Shown here: in pieces, positions 10,294 through 18,809 of the stretch
Position numbering within the stretch: position 1 is the stretch's first letter
How the letters are laid out: every line of letters begins with the position of its first letter
Source of the DNA: Candidatus Thorarchaeota archaeon
GTDB lineage: Archaea > Asgardarchaeota > Thorarchaeia > Thorarchaeales > Thorarchaeaceae
Length of the DNA stretch: 64,000 nucleotides
Reading direction: 5' to 3'
NCBI GenBank assembly: GCA_016839245.1
Contig: JAEOUN010000018.1
Span: 1 to 64,000 of the forward strand
Program-made: the position numbers and the translations under genes
The notes under the pieces: generated by a model
Seen by the model: only the letters and a program-made list of their open reading frames with translations
The model's database searches: none
Told to the model about the DNA's origin: nothing

Positions 10294-11481
10294 TCACCGC
10301 TTCTTTCGAAGATACATAACCTTAGCATTCTTAAATTCGGATAATAGGATAGATGAATCCATTTCTTCTTCAGCTTTTGCAACGGCATCAACATTTGAAG
10401 AGATGGATGGATATTTAGGAGCAAGGTCACAGCAGGTAGCGCCTTCAGATGCAAATTGGTAGGTACCTATTTTTTGAGCAAGATGCTCGACATCAACCTT
10501 ATCATCTCCAGCTAATGGTCGCAGGATTGGAAAATCTGTCACAGCTTCCTCTATCGATCGCAGATTGGCAGTCGTCTGAGAAGCCTGTTCACCAATGATT
10601 TCTCCAGTAACGATCATATCTGCATTCTCAGCGATAGCAATTTCGCGAGCTATCCGCATCATATTTCTTTTACAAAAAAGACAGGTCATCTTTTCAGGAC
10701 CATGATTAATGGCATCTTCCAAGTCAAGCCAATGTGGAACAATGTATAGCTTGACATCAAAACCATGTATGTAATTGGCTAGGAGTTGAGCTTGCTTCGT
10801 AGCTATCTCTGTGCAACAGGAGTCAGCATGTGGAGAATTATCGAAATAGGCAAAGATTGGAACAACTCCACGTTTCATGACCTTATACGCTGCTACAGGA
10901 GAGTCAAGACCTGTAGAAATAGTACACACGGCTTTTCCTTGACTTCCTGTAGGCATTCCTCCAACGCCGGTGACAGATTCAACAAAGAGGTAAGCTCGTT
11001 CATCACGAACTTCAATGTAAATTGATTGCTGTGGAGATCTTAAATCCACTTTCAAATCCAGTTCTGGAAGTCTCTCAAGAATACGTTCACCTAAGAAACC
11101 GCGTATCTCCTGACTGGTATATGCATGATTTCCAGTGCGCCGACCATCAACAGCAAATGAGAGTCCCTTCTTGAAATACTTCCGAGCAAGAGCTTCTCCA
11201 ATATCAAGTATCATCTCTTTATCTGCAAATGTTTCAACCACAGGAGATGTCGAAACTACACCGAAAACCTTTGCAGCAACTATGGCAGCTTGCCTAGCTT
11301 CGTCTGTGGTAATGAAGATTCGTCCATATTCAATCCGAATATCAGAGAATGAAATTTTGGCCTCTTCAAGTGCGGCTTCAATGTTTTTAGCAAGTAGATT
11401 CGTCATTCGGCGGCGTGTCTGCTTCGACTTGATACCTATCTCACCAAAGCGAACAAGTACGGAAGAATACTCAACTTGCAT
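10294..11481 (-). CDS. thiI: tRNA 4-thiouridine synthetase ThiI
   Basis: The 395-residue protein adenylates tRNA U8 and helps transfer sulfur to make 4-thiouridine; in some organisms it also serves thiamine biosynthesis. Residues 1 to about 165 carry a ferredoxin-like plus THUMP RNA-binding region. The PP-loop follows with Ser-Thr-Gly-Leu-Asp-Ser-Pro-Val-Ala-Ala near residue 190, a variant of the canonical Ser-Gly-Gly-x-Asp-Ser. A Cys-Leu-Phe-Cys-Lys-Arg pair and a Thr-Gly-Glu-Ile-Ile-Gly-Glu-Gln-Ala-Ser-Gln segment are typical of ThiI. There is no C-terminal rhodanese domain, as in most archaeal forms. The ATG at 11481 has an AGGTG ribosome-binding site. It is divergent from the GNAT gene. 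Confidence 0.93.
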   Translation of the reverse strand: MQVEYSSVLVRFGEIGIKSKQTRRRMTNLLAKNIEAALEEAKISFSDIRIEYGRIFITTDEARQAAIVAAKVFGVVSTSPVVETFADKEMILDIGEALARKYFKKGLSFAVDGRRTGNHAYTSQEIRGFLGERILERLPELDLKVDLRSPQQSIYIEVRDERAYLFVESVTGVGGMPTGSQGKAVCTISTGLDSPVAAYKVMKRGVVPIFAYFDNSPHADSCCTEIATKQAQLLANYIHGFDVKLYIVPHWLDLEDAINHGPEKMTCLFCKRNMMRIAREIAIAENADMIVTGEIIGEQASQTTANLRSIEEAVTDFPILRPLAGDDKVDVEHLAQKIGTYQFASEGATCCDLAPKYPSISSNVDAVAKAEEEMDSSILLSEFKNAKVMYLRKKR

Positions 11482-11557
11482 TTCAATGCACCTGATAGAT
11501 AATAGCGCTTGTAAGAGAACTTATGAATGTAGTCAAGTACCCATCAAGAAACAAATT

Positions 11558-11579
11558 AACATCCTTTTGTAAGGATGTT
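11558..11579. promoter_or_regulatory. Perfect 9-bp inverted repeat in the thiI/GNAT divergent promoter region
   Basis: Arms 11558-11566 and 11571-11579 are exact reverse complements with a 4-nt spacer. The element lies in the 141-bp gap between the divergent thiI and GNAT genes, 43 bases before the GNAT start. It could be an operator or a 5'-leader hairpin; the sequence alone does not decide. Confidence 0.4.
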
Positions 11580-11622
11580 GTAGAGTAAGAGCAATTTACA
11601 GATACAATTAGTGTGAAAGAAG

Positions 11623-12594
11623 ATGTATGATATCACTATTCAGAAGCTCCATGATGTTGACTTAAATGAATTAGCAAGGTTTACTTATGATGTTCTTCAG
11701 TCTTCTATATTTCAAGACAATAAAATGACAGCCGCTGGGATAGAAGAGTCATTGAGTGAAATGGCAGAGGATGATAATGAAATAATGTTCCTTGCGCGTG
11801 ACTCAGAGAATCAAGAGATACTTGGTAAATTAGGAGTCTATACAGGATTTCCGAGAATGGCTTTCATTAGCAAATGGGATCCAATTGTTAAACCTTCAAA
11901 ATCAAAGGAAGTAATGGAACGGGTATTAATACAACGATGTAAGAGATATATCAAACGTAAGAAATACAGTAGACTCGAAGCTCTTCTCAGTCCAATATGG
12001 GAAGGTCTTGAAAAAACTCGAAGGGAATATCAGATACTTTACGAGAGAGAAGGATTCCATTTATCCACTGTAGAAGCATCAATGGAAGTTGAAATGAGTA
12101 AATGGAAACCGCCTTCTCAGACACCCGAGCTCCCTGATGGTTGCGAATATGTTGAGATCACTAATTGGAAAAATGAAGAGCTTATCAAAGTAATTCATGA
12201 GATTTTCGAAATAAGTAAAAATAGACTCACTCATGATATGACAGAACCAGAGCGAAACATCACATACAATTACTGGCTTGATCGAACAAGACCCTTTCAT
12301 TCCTCAACCGTTCTTGTACTACATGACAAGAAGGTAATTGGTCTCTGCGTGGGACGCATTCAAAATAATAAGGTAGAACTGGGACCAATTGGACTACTAC
12401 CTGAATTTAGAGGGAAGAAGATAGCCTATGCACTGATGTACGAATCTATGATGAAGATTAAACAAGATAGAGAGATGAAGTATGCCAAACTTGAGGTTGA
12501 CATCACCAATGATTCTGCATTGAAGCTCTATATTACATTTGGATTTTCTGAGCAGTACAGACAAGAATACTACGCTTGGAATACAGGAAAATAG
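11623..12594 (+). CDS. GNAT-family N-acetyltransferase
   Basis: This is a 323-residue protein with a GCN5-like acetyltransferase domain in its C-terminal half. A beta strand ending Gly-Leu-Cys-Val-Gly is followed by Leu-Gly-Pro-Ile-Gly-Leu-Leu-Pro-Glu-(Phe)-Arg-Gly-Lys-Lys-Ile-Ala, the acetyl-CoA pyrophosphate-binding loop, and by a Leu-Glu-Val-Asp-x-x-Asn-Asp-Ser-Ala-Leu-x-Leu-Tyr motif and Phe-Gly-Phe. The N-terminal half looks like a degenerate second GNAT domain, so a tandem architecture is likely. The acceptor substrate is unknown. It stands alone, divergent from thiI, and ends a few bases before the convergent alkaline phosphatase. Confidence 0.8.
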   Translation: MYDITIQKLHDVDLNELARFTYDVLQSSIFQDNKMTAAGIEESLSEMAEDDNEIMFLARDSENQEILGKLGVYTGFPRMAFISKWDPIVKPSKSKEVMERVLIQRCKRYIKRKKYSRLEALLSPIWEGLEKTRREYQILYEREGFHLSTVEASMEVEMSKWKPPSQTPELPDGCEYVEITNWKNEELIKVIHEIFEISKNRLTHDMTEPERNITYNYWLDRTRPFHSSTVLVLHDKKVIGLCVGRIQNNKVELGPIGLLPEFRGKKIAYALMYESMMKIKQDREMKYAKLEVDITNDSALKLYITFGFSEQYRQEYYAWNTGK

Positions 12595-12600
12595 ACAGTC

Positions 12601-14259
12601 TCAATATCGCTTTCGCAGGAAGAAGATTACTACTAAGAGAATGATTGCACCACCAACTCCGGTCATTATTAACAGGTTTGGATCTAATGTAAATCCTGTT
12701 CCTGTTCCAGTCATTGTATCAGTTGTCGTAGTATTTGTCAAGGTGGTTGTGGTTGTAGTTGTTGTTGTAGTGGTCGTGGTAGTTTCAGCTAGTACAGTTA
12801 TGGTGATTACATCGAAGGCGAGATTGTCATGAATGTCCCAGACGCTTACATTCAATCCATAGACACCAATGGTCAATATTGAAAGATTTGTAATTAGTCC
12901 TGTGGGACTGATAGCAAAGTTTACAGTGTCATTCACTGCATATCCTGCAATTCCAGAAGCATCAACTGCTTCAACATGATAACTAAATGCTTCTCCAATG
13001 GTAATCTCTTGATTACTCGGCGAAATCGACCAAATGGGTGCAATGTTGTCGGATACGTCTAGAGGATTTCCCAACATGTAGTCTTTCATTAGGGTGAAGA
13101 CATTCGTGTTATCAATTGTAAGATTCTCTGGAAGACCAGAGAAGGCATTCCCATAGCAAAAGAGTGGAACAGGAGTAGCAGTATGATAACTCGCAGTCCA
13201 TTCAACCGTCACATTATTTGCTCTAGTGACTCGTAGGGTTTCGTTTTCTTCTTGATTTAGAGCCGTTGATGGAAGATCCTCATTGAGGTCATAATTAACA
13301 ACAAGAAGACCTTCAGTTTCATGATCTGCGGTTACAATGAGAGCCGTATTGCTATGAGATTTAACATATTCTAAAGCAACCTTCACAGCTTTGTCGAACT
13401 CGATAGTTTCCAAAGCAGTATTTACTTGATTTTTATCATGACATGCAAGATCAATCTTACCTCCCTCCACCATTAAGAAGAAACCGTCTGAATCTTGTGA
13501 GAGAATCTCGATTGATTTGTTTGTCATCTCAGCAATTGAAGGAGTAGTAGCATAATCCCTATCAATTTCATAATCAATGTGTTCTGGTGCAAAGAGCCCG
13601 AATATTTTGCCAGAAGTTACACTAAGCATATCTGCACGATTCTTGACAACAGCATACCCCTTAGATGCCATTGAATTTTCTTGAATAGTCGTGAAATAGT
13701 TATCACCACCAGCAAGTAGAACATCAACATTAGCATCACTAACAAGTTGACTAGCAATAATACTATAATCACTCCGAGAAGCCACATGAGTAGTAAATGC
13801 AGCTGGTGTTGCATCAACCATCCTGCAAGTGGATACAATTCCTGTCGCTTTACCAAGAGTCTGGCTGAACTCAACAATGTTTTCCAAGACAGTATCATCA
13901 GGTAGCAGACCTAGATGACCATTTGTCGTTTTATTTCCGGTTGCAAGAGCAGTTCCAGCTGCTGCAGAGTCAGTGATTTGGCCTAACAGATTAAAGGTTG
14001 ATACTGAAGCGTTCCACATTAATTGTTGCATAGTAAGAGACCCATTCTCTCCTACTTCAACCAGTTGTGCAAGTTTGACTTGTTCGTAACCCATTCCATC
14101 TCCAATCATGAGAATGATATTGAATGGTGGTGCATCAGCAACCATAGCTGTGTCTATCGGAGTAATATTCGCTATTGGGATTGTAGGAACAGCAATCACA
14201 ATTACAAGCAGAAGTACTGATGCCTGTACAAAAAACATGGTACGACTTGGTATCATCAT
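12601..14259 (-). CDS. Membrane-anchored alkaline phosphatase (PhoA family)
   Basis: A 552-residue exported phosphomonoesterase. An N-terminal hydrophobic segment (residues 8-30) is a signal sequence. Then come Met-Ile-Gly-Asp-Gly-Met-Gly, the first metal-ligand motif, and Asp-Ser-Ala-Ala-Ala-Gly-Thr-Ala, where the Ser is the phosphorylated nucleophile. Later are Glu-Gly-Gly-Lys-Ile-Asp and Thr-Ala-Asp-His-Glu-Thr-Glu-Gly, with further metal ligands. After about residue 400 there is an Ig-like cadherin-type segment, an almost pure Thr linker (about 13 residues), a C-terminal hydrophobic helix and a short basic end. The enzyme is thus tethered on the cell surface by a likely O-glycosylated stalk. 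It probably scavenges phosphate. Two adjacent ATGs (14259, 14256) could start it. Confidence 0.9.
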   Translation of the reverse strand: MMIPSRTMFFVQASVLLLVIVIAVPTIPIANITPIDTAMVADAPPFNIILMIGDGMGYEQVKLAQLVEVGENGSLTMQQLMWNASVSTFNLLGQITDSAAAGTALATGNKTTNGHLGLLPDDTVLENIVEFSQTLGKATGIVSTCRMVDATPAAFTTHVASRSDYSIIASQLVSDANVDVLLAGGDNYFTTIQENSMASKGYAVVKNRADMLSVTSGKIFGLFAPEHIDYEIDRDYATTPSIAEMTNKSIEILSQDSDGFFLMVEGGKIDLACHDKNQVNTALETIEFDKAVKVALEYVKSHSNTALIVTADHETEGLLVVNYDLNEDLPSTALNQEENETLRVTRANNVTVEWTASYHTATPVPLFCYGNAFSGLPENLTIDNTNVFTLMKDYMLGNPLDVSDNIAPIWSISPSNQEITIGEAFSYHVEAVDASGIAGYAVNDTVNFAISPTGLITNLSILTIGVYGLNVSVWDIHDNLAFDVITITVLAETTTTTTTTTTTTTTLTNTTTTDTMTGTGTGFTLDPNLLIMTGVGGAIILLVVIFFLRKRY

Positions 14260-14370
14260 AGCAGACTCTTGAACACAATTGTTTCATTTGTTTTAAGGAT
14301 TAGGGAGAAGGAAGATTCAGGTATGCCCAAGTGTTCATATCTAGGAACTTCTTGGTAAATATTGTCCACG

Positions 14371-16404
14371 ATGAAGGTAATAGGTGTAGATGTAGGCGGC
14401 ACATTTACAGATGTGATTTTAATCGATTCCAAAACAGGAAATCAATATGTTCACAAAGTTCCTTCTATTCCACACAATCAAGATAGATCTGTTCTTACAG
14501 GTATCAAAGAAATATTGTCTATGAACTCCTTATCACCCAGTGATATCGGACTCATTGTTCATGGTACAACTGTGGCAACGAATGCCATGCTGGAAAGGAA
14601 AGGTGCAAAGGTTGTTCTTCTTACCACAAAAGGTCTTGAAGATATTCTTGAAATAGGTAGACAACAAAGAGATGATATCTATGCATTGTCACCTTCACGA
14701 CCTGAGCCATTGGTTGCACGAGAGAATCGTTTAGGAGTCAATGAAAGACTGGATTTTGAAGGCAACGAGATTACGGAATTAACCATGAATGAGATTGAAA
14801 GAGCAATTGTTGCTTTAAAGGAGAAAAATCCAGAATCTGTGGCAATCTCATTTCTTTTCGCGTACAAAAATCCTCAACATGAGAAAAAGCTTCTTCAAGA
14901 AATGCAGAAAGAAATTGACTCCTACATTGTTACTTCATCTGAAGTCTTACCAGAATTTCGAGAGTATGAGAGAACATCTACAGCAGTACTCGAAGCATAT
15001 CTGGGACCGTTAGTTATTGGATACCTGGAAAGGCTTCATAGATCGCTACATACATTGGCCCCCAGCAGTCATTTAACCGTAATGCAATCAAATGGAGGGA
15101 CTGTCTTGGCATCTCAAACAAGGGGAAGAGCTATCGCACTTGCTATCTCGGGATTGGCAGGCGGAGCAATAGGAGGTTGGGAAATTGCTAAACAGAGCGC
15201 CATTGACAATGCGATCACGATTGATATGGGTGGAACCAGCTGCGATATTAGTGCGATTACAGGAGAGATTATTGTTAGACCAGATAACGAAATTGCAGGA
15301 TTACCTCTTAGAATGCCATCTGTGGATGTTAAGACAATTGGAGCAGGTGGTGGGAGTATTGCATGGGTAGACCAAGTGGGAATTCTTCATGTTGGACCGC
15401 AAAGTGCAGGAGCCAATCCAGGGCCAGCATCCTATAATAAAGGAGGAATAGACCCAACAATCACAGATGCCAATGTAGTCTTAGGACGATTGAATCCAGA
15501 TTTCTTCCTTGGTGGAAAAATCAAACTAAACACGAAGTTAGCTCATAGATCTATTAGTCATGTAGCGTCAAAAATACAAATGTCAAATGAAGAAGTAGCA
15601 CTAGGCATTATCAGAATCTCAACAGAAAATATGGTTCAAGCTATTCGAGAAATCACAATAGAGCGAGGTTGTGATCCTCGCACTTTTGTCCTTGTAGCAT
15701 TTGGTGGAGCCGGTCCAACTCAAGCGGCTGATATTGCAGAGTCGTTAGAAATCGATAGGATTTTAGTTCCACCATATCCGGGAATTACTTCAGCATTTGG
15801 CCTAATATGTACTGGTTTACGTGTGGATTTGATGAAGACTATTCTTGTAAAGGCAGATGAATCGAATATTGAGATACTAAAGAAAACTTTTGACCAACTA
15901 ATACACGAAGCCGAAAATAACCTGATAGGGCAAGGCGCAGAGAGTGATGCTATTGGTATGGATTTGAAGATAGACATGAGGTATAAAGGACAATCGCATG
16001 AGCTGACAATTCCGATCAAGAGAGATACGAGAAACCTCCTAATCGAATCAATTGGAGCATTTGAAGAATCACATTTTACATCTTTTGGCTATAAGATGAG
16101 AAGGAGGGAGATTGAATGGGTTACAACGAGAGTTGCTGCTCGTGCAAAAACAGAGGTAAAAAAACCGAGTGCATATACTAAAAAATTGAAGGCTCAACCA
16201 ATTGGCAAGAGAGAGGTTATCATCTCAAATGATGAGAAATGCATTGCAGATATCTATAGAAGAAATGACCTTGGTATCAAACAGATAATCAATGGTCCTT
16301 CAATCGTTGAGCAAGTTGATACTACTACATATATCCCAACAGGATGGAAATGTCAGCAGAAAAGCAACGGGGCGTTATGGCTAGGGAGGCACGGGGATGA
16401 TTGA
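14371..16404 (+). CDS. hyuA: Hydantoinase/oxoprolinase subunit A (HyuA family)
   Basis: This 677-residue protein is the ATP-binding subunit of the hydantoinase/5-oxoprolinase/acetone-carboxylase family. It opens with Gly-Val-Asp-Val-Gly-Gly-Thr-Phe-Thr-Asp, an actin/hexokinase-fold phosphate-binding motif. It has His-Gly-Thr-Thr-Val-Ala-Thr-Asn-Ala near residue 67 and Asp-Met-Gly-Gly-Thr-Ser-Cys-Asp-Ile-Ser near residue 285, and a long C-terminal region. Members open cyclic amides such as hydantoins or 5-oxoproline with ATP; the substrate here is not determinable. ATG 14371 is chosen over TTG 14362 because the family begins directly before the phosphate loop. It overlaps hyuB by 8 bases, so the subunits are translationally coupled. 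Confidence 0.9.
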   Translation: MKVIGVDVGGTFTDVILIDSKTGNQYVHKVPSIPHNQDRSVLTGIKEILSMNSLSPSDIGLIVHGTTVATNAMLERKGAKVVLLTTKGLEDILEIGRQQRDDIYALSPSRPEPLVARENRLGVNERLDFEGNEITELTMNEIERAIVALKEKNPESVAISFLFAYKNPQHEKKLLQEMQKEIDSYIVTSSEVLPEFREYERTSTAVLEAYLGPLVIGYLERLHRSLHTLAPSSHLTVMQSNGGTVLASQTRGRAIALAISGLAGGAIGGWEIAKQSAIDNAITIDMGGTSCDISAITGEIIVRPDNEIAGLPLRMPSVDVKTIGAGGGSIAWVDQVGILHVGPQSAGANPGPASYNKGGIDPTITDANVVLGRLNPDFFLGGKIKLNTKLAHRSISHVASKIQMSNEEVALGIIRISTENMVQAIREITIERGCDPRTFVLVAFGGAGPTQAADIAESLEIDRILVPPYPGITSAFGLICTGLRVDLMKTILVKADESNIEILKKTFDQLIHEAENNLIGQGAESDAIGMDLKIDMRYKGQSHELTIPIKRDTRNLLIESIGAFEESHFTSFGYKMRRREIEWVTTRVAARAKTEVKKPSAYTKKLKAQPIGKREVIISNDEKCIADIYRRNDLGIKQIINGPSIVEQVDTTTYIPTGWKCQQKSNGALWLGRHGDD

Positions 16405-17998
16405 GGATCCAGTTACCTTCGAGGTAATTAAGAATGCACTTATCTCATGTGCTCGCGAGATGAGTCAGGCTCTACAAAGAACTGCATTCAGTCCGAATAT
16501 CAAAGAACGTAGGGACTGCAGTTGTGCACTATTTGATAGTGAGGGACAGTTAATCGCTCAGTCTAAAGATATTCCGGTTCATCTCGGAGCAATGCCATTA
16601 TCAGTTAAATCGTGTATAAAATACCTCGGAGAATATCTTGATAATGGAACAATGGCTCTTGTAAATGATCCATTTTCAGGAGGTTCTCATCTTCCGGATC
16701 TTACCTTGGTTGCACCTGTTTATTTTAATGGCGAGAGAGTGGCATTTGCAGCAAACAGAGCACATCATGCTGACATAGGTGGAGAAAGCCCAGGATCAAT
16801 GCCAGGTCTATCTCTCTCAATTCATGATGAGGGAATCTTAATCGAACCCAGGATTATTGTACAGAAAGGACAATTACAAATGGAGCGTATCAAAGATATC
16901 ATAGATAGTACACGCACACCAGATGAGCGAGTTGGAGACCTCTCAGCTCAAGTTGCTGCAAACAATGTAGGAATAACACGATTGAAGCAAGTTGCGAGTA
17001 TTCATGGATGGAATACAATACTGAAGACATTCTCGGAATTAAAGCTGTATTCTAAGGAGATAATAGAGAATAGACTTCAAAGCCTGAGTGGCAAATTTGG
17101 AAAGTTTACTGATTATCTGGAAAGTGATGGAGCAGGCAATTGGTATATCCCAATTTCAGTGTCTGTAACCATAAGAAATGGAAGAGTTATGGTAGACTTC
17201 ACGGGCACATCTGATCAAGTTGCGGGAAATATTAATTGTCCAATTGCTTCAACCCTCTCAGCTGTGTACTATGTATTCATCACGCTATTTGGAAAAGATG
17301 TACCTACAAATGAGGGGTGTTGGAGTATTATTGATGTAATAGCTCCGGAAGGAAGCCTTTTGAATCCGAGGTATCCATCACCTGTTTCAGCAGGTAACGT
17401 GGAAACATCACAGAGAATTGTTGATGTAATTTTGGGTGCTTTGTCAGAGATTGTTCCAAATCTTGTCCCAGCCGCAAGCCAGGGTACGATGAATAATCTT
17501 ACAATTGGAGGAGTAAATCCAAGGAATAATCAGGTATTTTCATTCTATGAAACAATTGGAGGAGGAGCGGGAGCAATCAGCGGAAAAGAAGGAATCAGTG
17601 GAATTCATACTCATATGACAAACACACTCAATACTCCAATAGAGTCGCTAGAATCTGAGTATCCCCTTCGAGTAAAGAAATATGCTATTCGAAGAGGAAC
17701 AGGAGGTACTGGGAAGTGGAGAGGTGGAGATGGCATAGTGCGAGAGATTGAACTGCTAGCTGAAACTAGTACAGTTTCAATTCAATCCGAACGAAGATTG
17801 ATTGCTCCTTGGGGCTTAGCTGGGGGATTAAGTGGTTCAAAGGGAAGGAACATAGTAATCTATGAAGACAAAGAACATAGATTACAATCAAAAACGACTA
17901 TTGTTGTTCCTAAAGGTGCAATTATCAGTATTGAAACGCCAGGAGGAGGTGGATGGGGTCCACCTCAATCTGAAGGAAAACAAGACACTAGACTTTGA
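16397..17998 (+). CDS. hyuB: Hydantoinase/oxoprolinase subunit B (HyuB family)
   Basis: The 533-residue partner of hyuA. Family motifs include Ile-Lys-Glu-Arg-Arg-Asp-(Cys)-Ser-Cys-Ala near residue 35, His-Leu-Gly-Ala-Met-Pro, Asn-Asp-Pro-(Phe)-Ser-Gly-Gly-(Ser)-His-Leu-Pro-Asp near residue 95, and a Gly-rich C-terminal segment Gly-Gly-Thr-Gly-Lys-Trp-Arg-Gly-Gly-Asp-Gly followed by Pro-Gly-Gly-Gly-Gly-Trp-Gly. The pair forms an ATP-dependent amidohydrolase or a related carboxylase. The ATG lies inside the end of hyuA. The 3' end overlaps the convergent 17988-18746 gene by 11 bases. Confidence 0.9.
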   Translation: MIEDPVTFEVIKNALISCAREMSQALQRTAFSPNIKERRDCSCALFDSEGQLIAQSKDIPVHLGAMPLSVKSCIKYLGEYLDNGTMALVNDPFSGGSHLPDLTLVAPVYFNGERVAFAANRAHHADIGGESPGSMPGLSLSIHDEGILIEPRIIVQKGQLQMERIKDIIDSTRTPDERVGDLSAQVAANNVGITRLKQVASIHGWNTILKTFSELKLYSKEIIENRLQSLSGKFGKFTDYLESDGAGNWYIPISVSVTIRNGRVMVDFTGTSDQVAGNINCPIASTLSAVYYVFITLFGKDVPTNEGCWSIIDVIAPEGSLLNPRYPSPVSAGNVETSQRIVDVILGALSEIVPNLVPAASQGTMNNLTIGGVNPRNNQVFSFYETIGGGAGAISGKEGISGIHTHMTNTLNTPIESLESEYPLRVKKYAIRRGTGGTGKWRGGDGIVREIELLAETSTVSIQSERRLIAPWGLAGGLSGSKGRNIVIYEDKEHRLQSKTTIVVPKGAIISIETPGGGGWGPPQSEGKQDTRL

Positions 17999-18746
17999 TA
18001 GACACTGTGCTGTTGATTCCATTTATTTTTATTACCTGTTTTTTGGCTCCCGCCGAGATTGATACATAGTAGACTGGAACATAATAGCCCTCTAATTTCG
18101 AAAATGTAAGAATGTGTGAACTTACTCTCTTAGCATCAGATGGTTTTTGGCCAGCCATTTTTGCTACTGCTTTCACTACTTTATCGAGACTGTTGTATGT
18201 GCCAGGTCCAATTGAGCTATTCTTCAACCATGCCGCAGTTGCTGTCTTTTTTCCTGCTCCTTTTAGTATGGGTTCTATTGCCTTTGCAGGACCTCCAGTT
18301 GCTCCATCCAGGACCATTCCATCAGTGCGTTTAATCTCAAACAATTCAACGAGATCCAATTGGATTGACTGCCCAGGAACATCTTTACCTTTCTTGGGAA
18401 CCAATACATCTTTTCCAGCAAGAACTCCTTTAACTTGTTCATTCACTCCGATCTCTTGAGGTCGGATTCTAAGAAATGAGAGTTCCAATGTCGCATCATA
18501 AATGCAATAGAAATCATATTTGAGTGATGGTTTCCCAGCTGTGATATTTCCTGCAGGAACCCCGAGAATATCAGCACCCTCAGTTACCGCAATTTTAGCT
18601 GCTTTTCCAGAATCGACTTTTTCTGAAAAATAATACAGCTTCTTACTTTTCTCAACAATCTTCATCTTAGTATCTGTACCGGCCAATTTGAAGAGTGTTG
18701 GTGACAGAGTGACTTTCTTTTTTGTTGCTGCTTTCTTCTTAGCCAT
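17988..18746 (-). CDS. Unknown Lys-rich protein
   Basis: A 252-residue protein I do not recognise. It begins with a Lys/Ala-rich basic N-terminus (Met-Ala-Lys-Lys-Lys-Ala-Ala-Thr-Lys-Lys-Lys), followed by beta-rich sequence with repeated Gly-Lys and Val-Pro turns and a C-terminal beta strand pair. No membrane segment, cysteine cluster or catalytic motif is seen. The pI looks high and the basic head could touch nucleic acid; that is inference only. It lies 63 bases downstream of the GluRS gene on the same strand and may be co-transcribed with it. It overlaps hyuB tail to tail. Confidence 0.65.
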   Translation of the reverse strand: MAKKKAATKKKVTLSPTLFKLAGTDTKMKIVEKSKKLYYFSEKVDSGKAAKIAVTEGADILGVPAGNITAGKPSLKYDFYCIYDATLELSFLRIRPQEIGVNEQVKGVLAGKDVLVPKKGKDVPGQSIQLDLVELFEIKRTDGMVLDGATGGPAKAIEPILKGAGKKTATAAWLKNSSIGPGTYNSLDKVVKAVAKMAGQKPSDAKRVSSHILTFSKLEGYYVPVYYVSISAGAKKQVIKINGINSTVSIKV

Positions 18747-18809
18747 AATGCTATCGCCAAAATGCTAATGTCATTTCTACTATATGTTCTCTTTGGCTCT
18801 ACAATTCAG

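Noticed and set aside
10170..10454. 94-aa minus-strand frame overlapping the end of thiI
   Set aside because: It lies mostly inside thiI in another frame, with no family resemblance and no ribosome-binding site.
12539..12832. 97-aa plus-strand frame with poly-Val tract
   Set aside because: Antisense to the Thr-rich stalk of the alkaline phosphatase.
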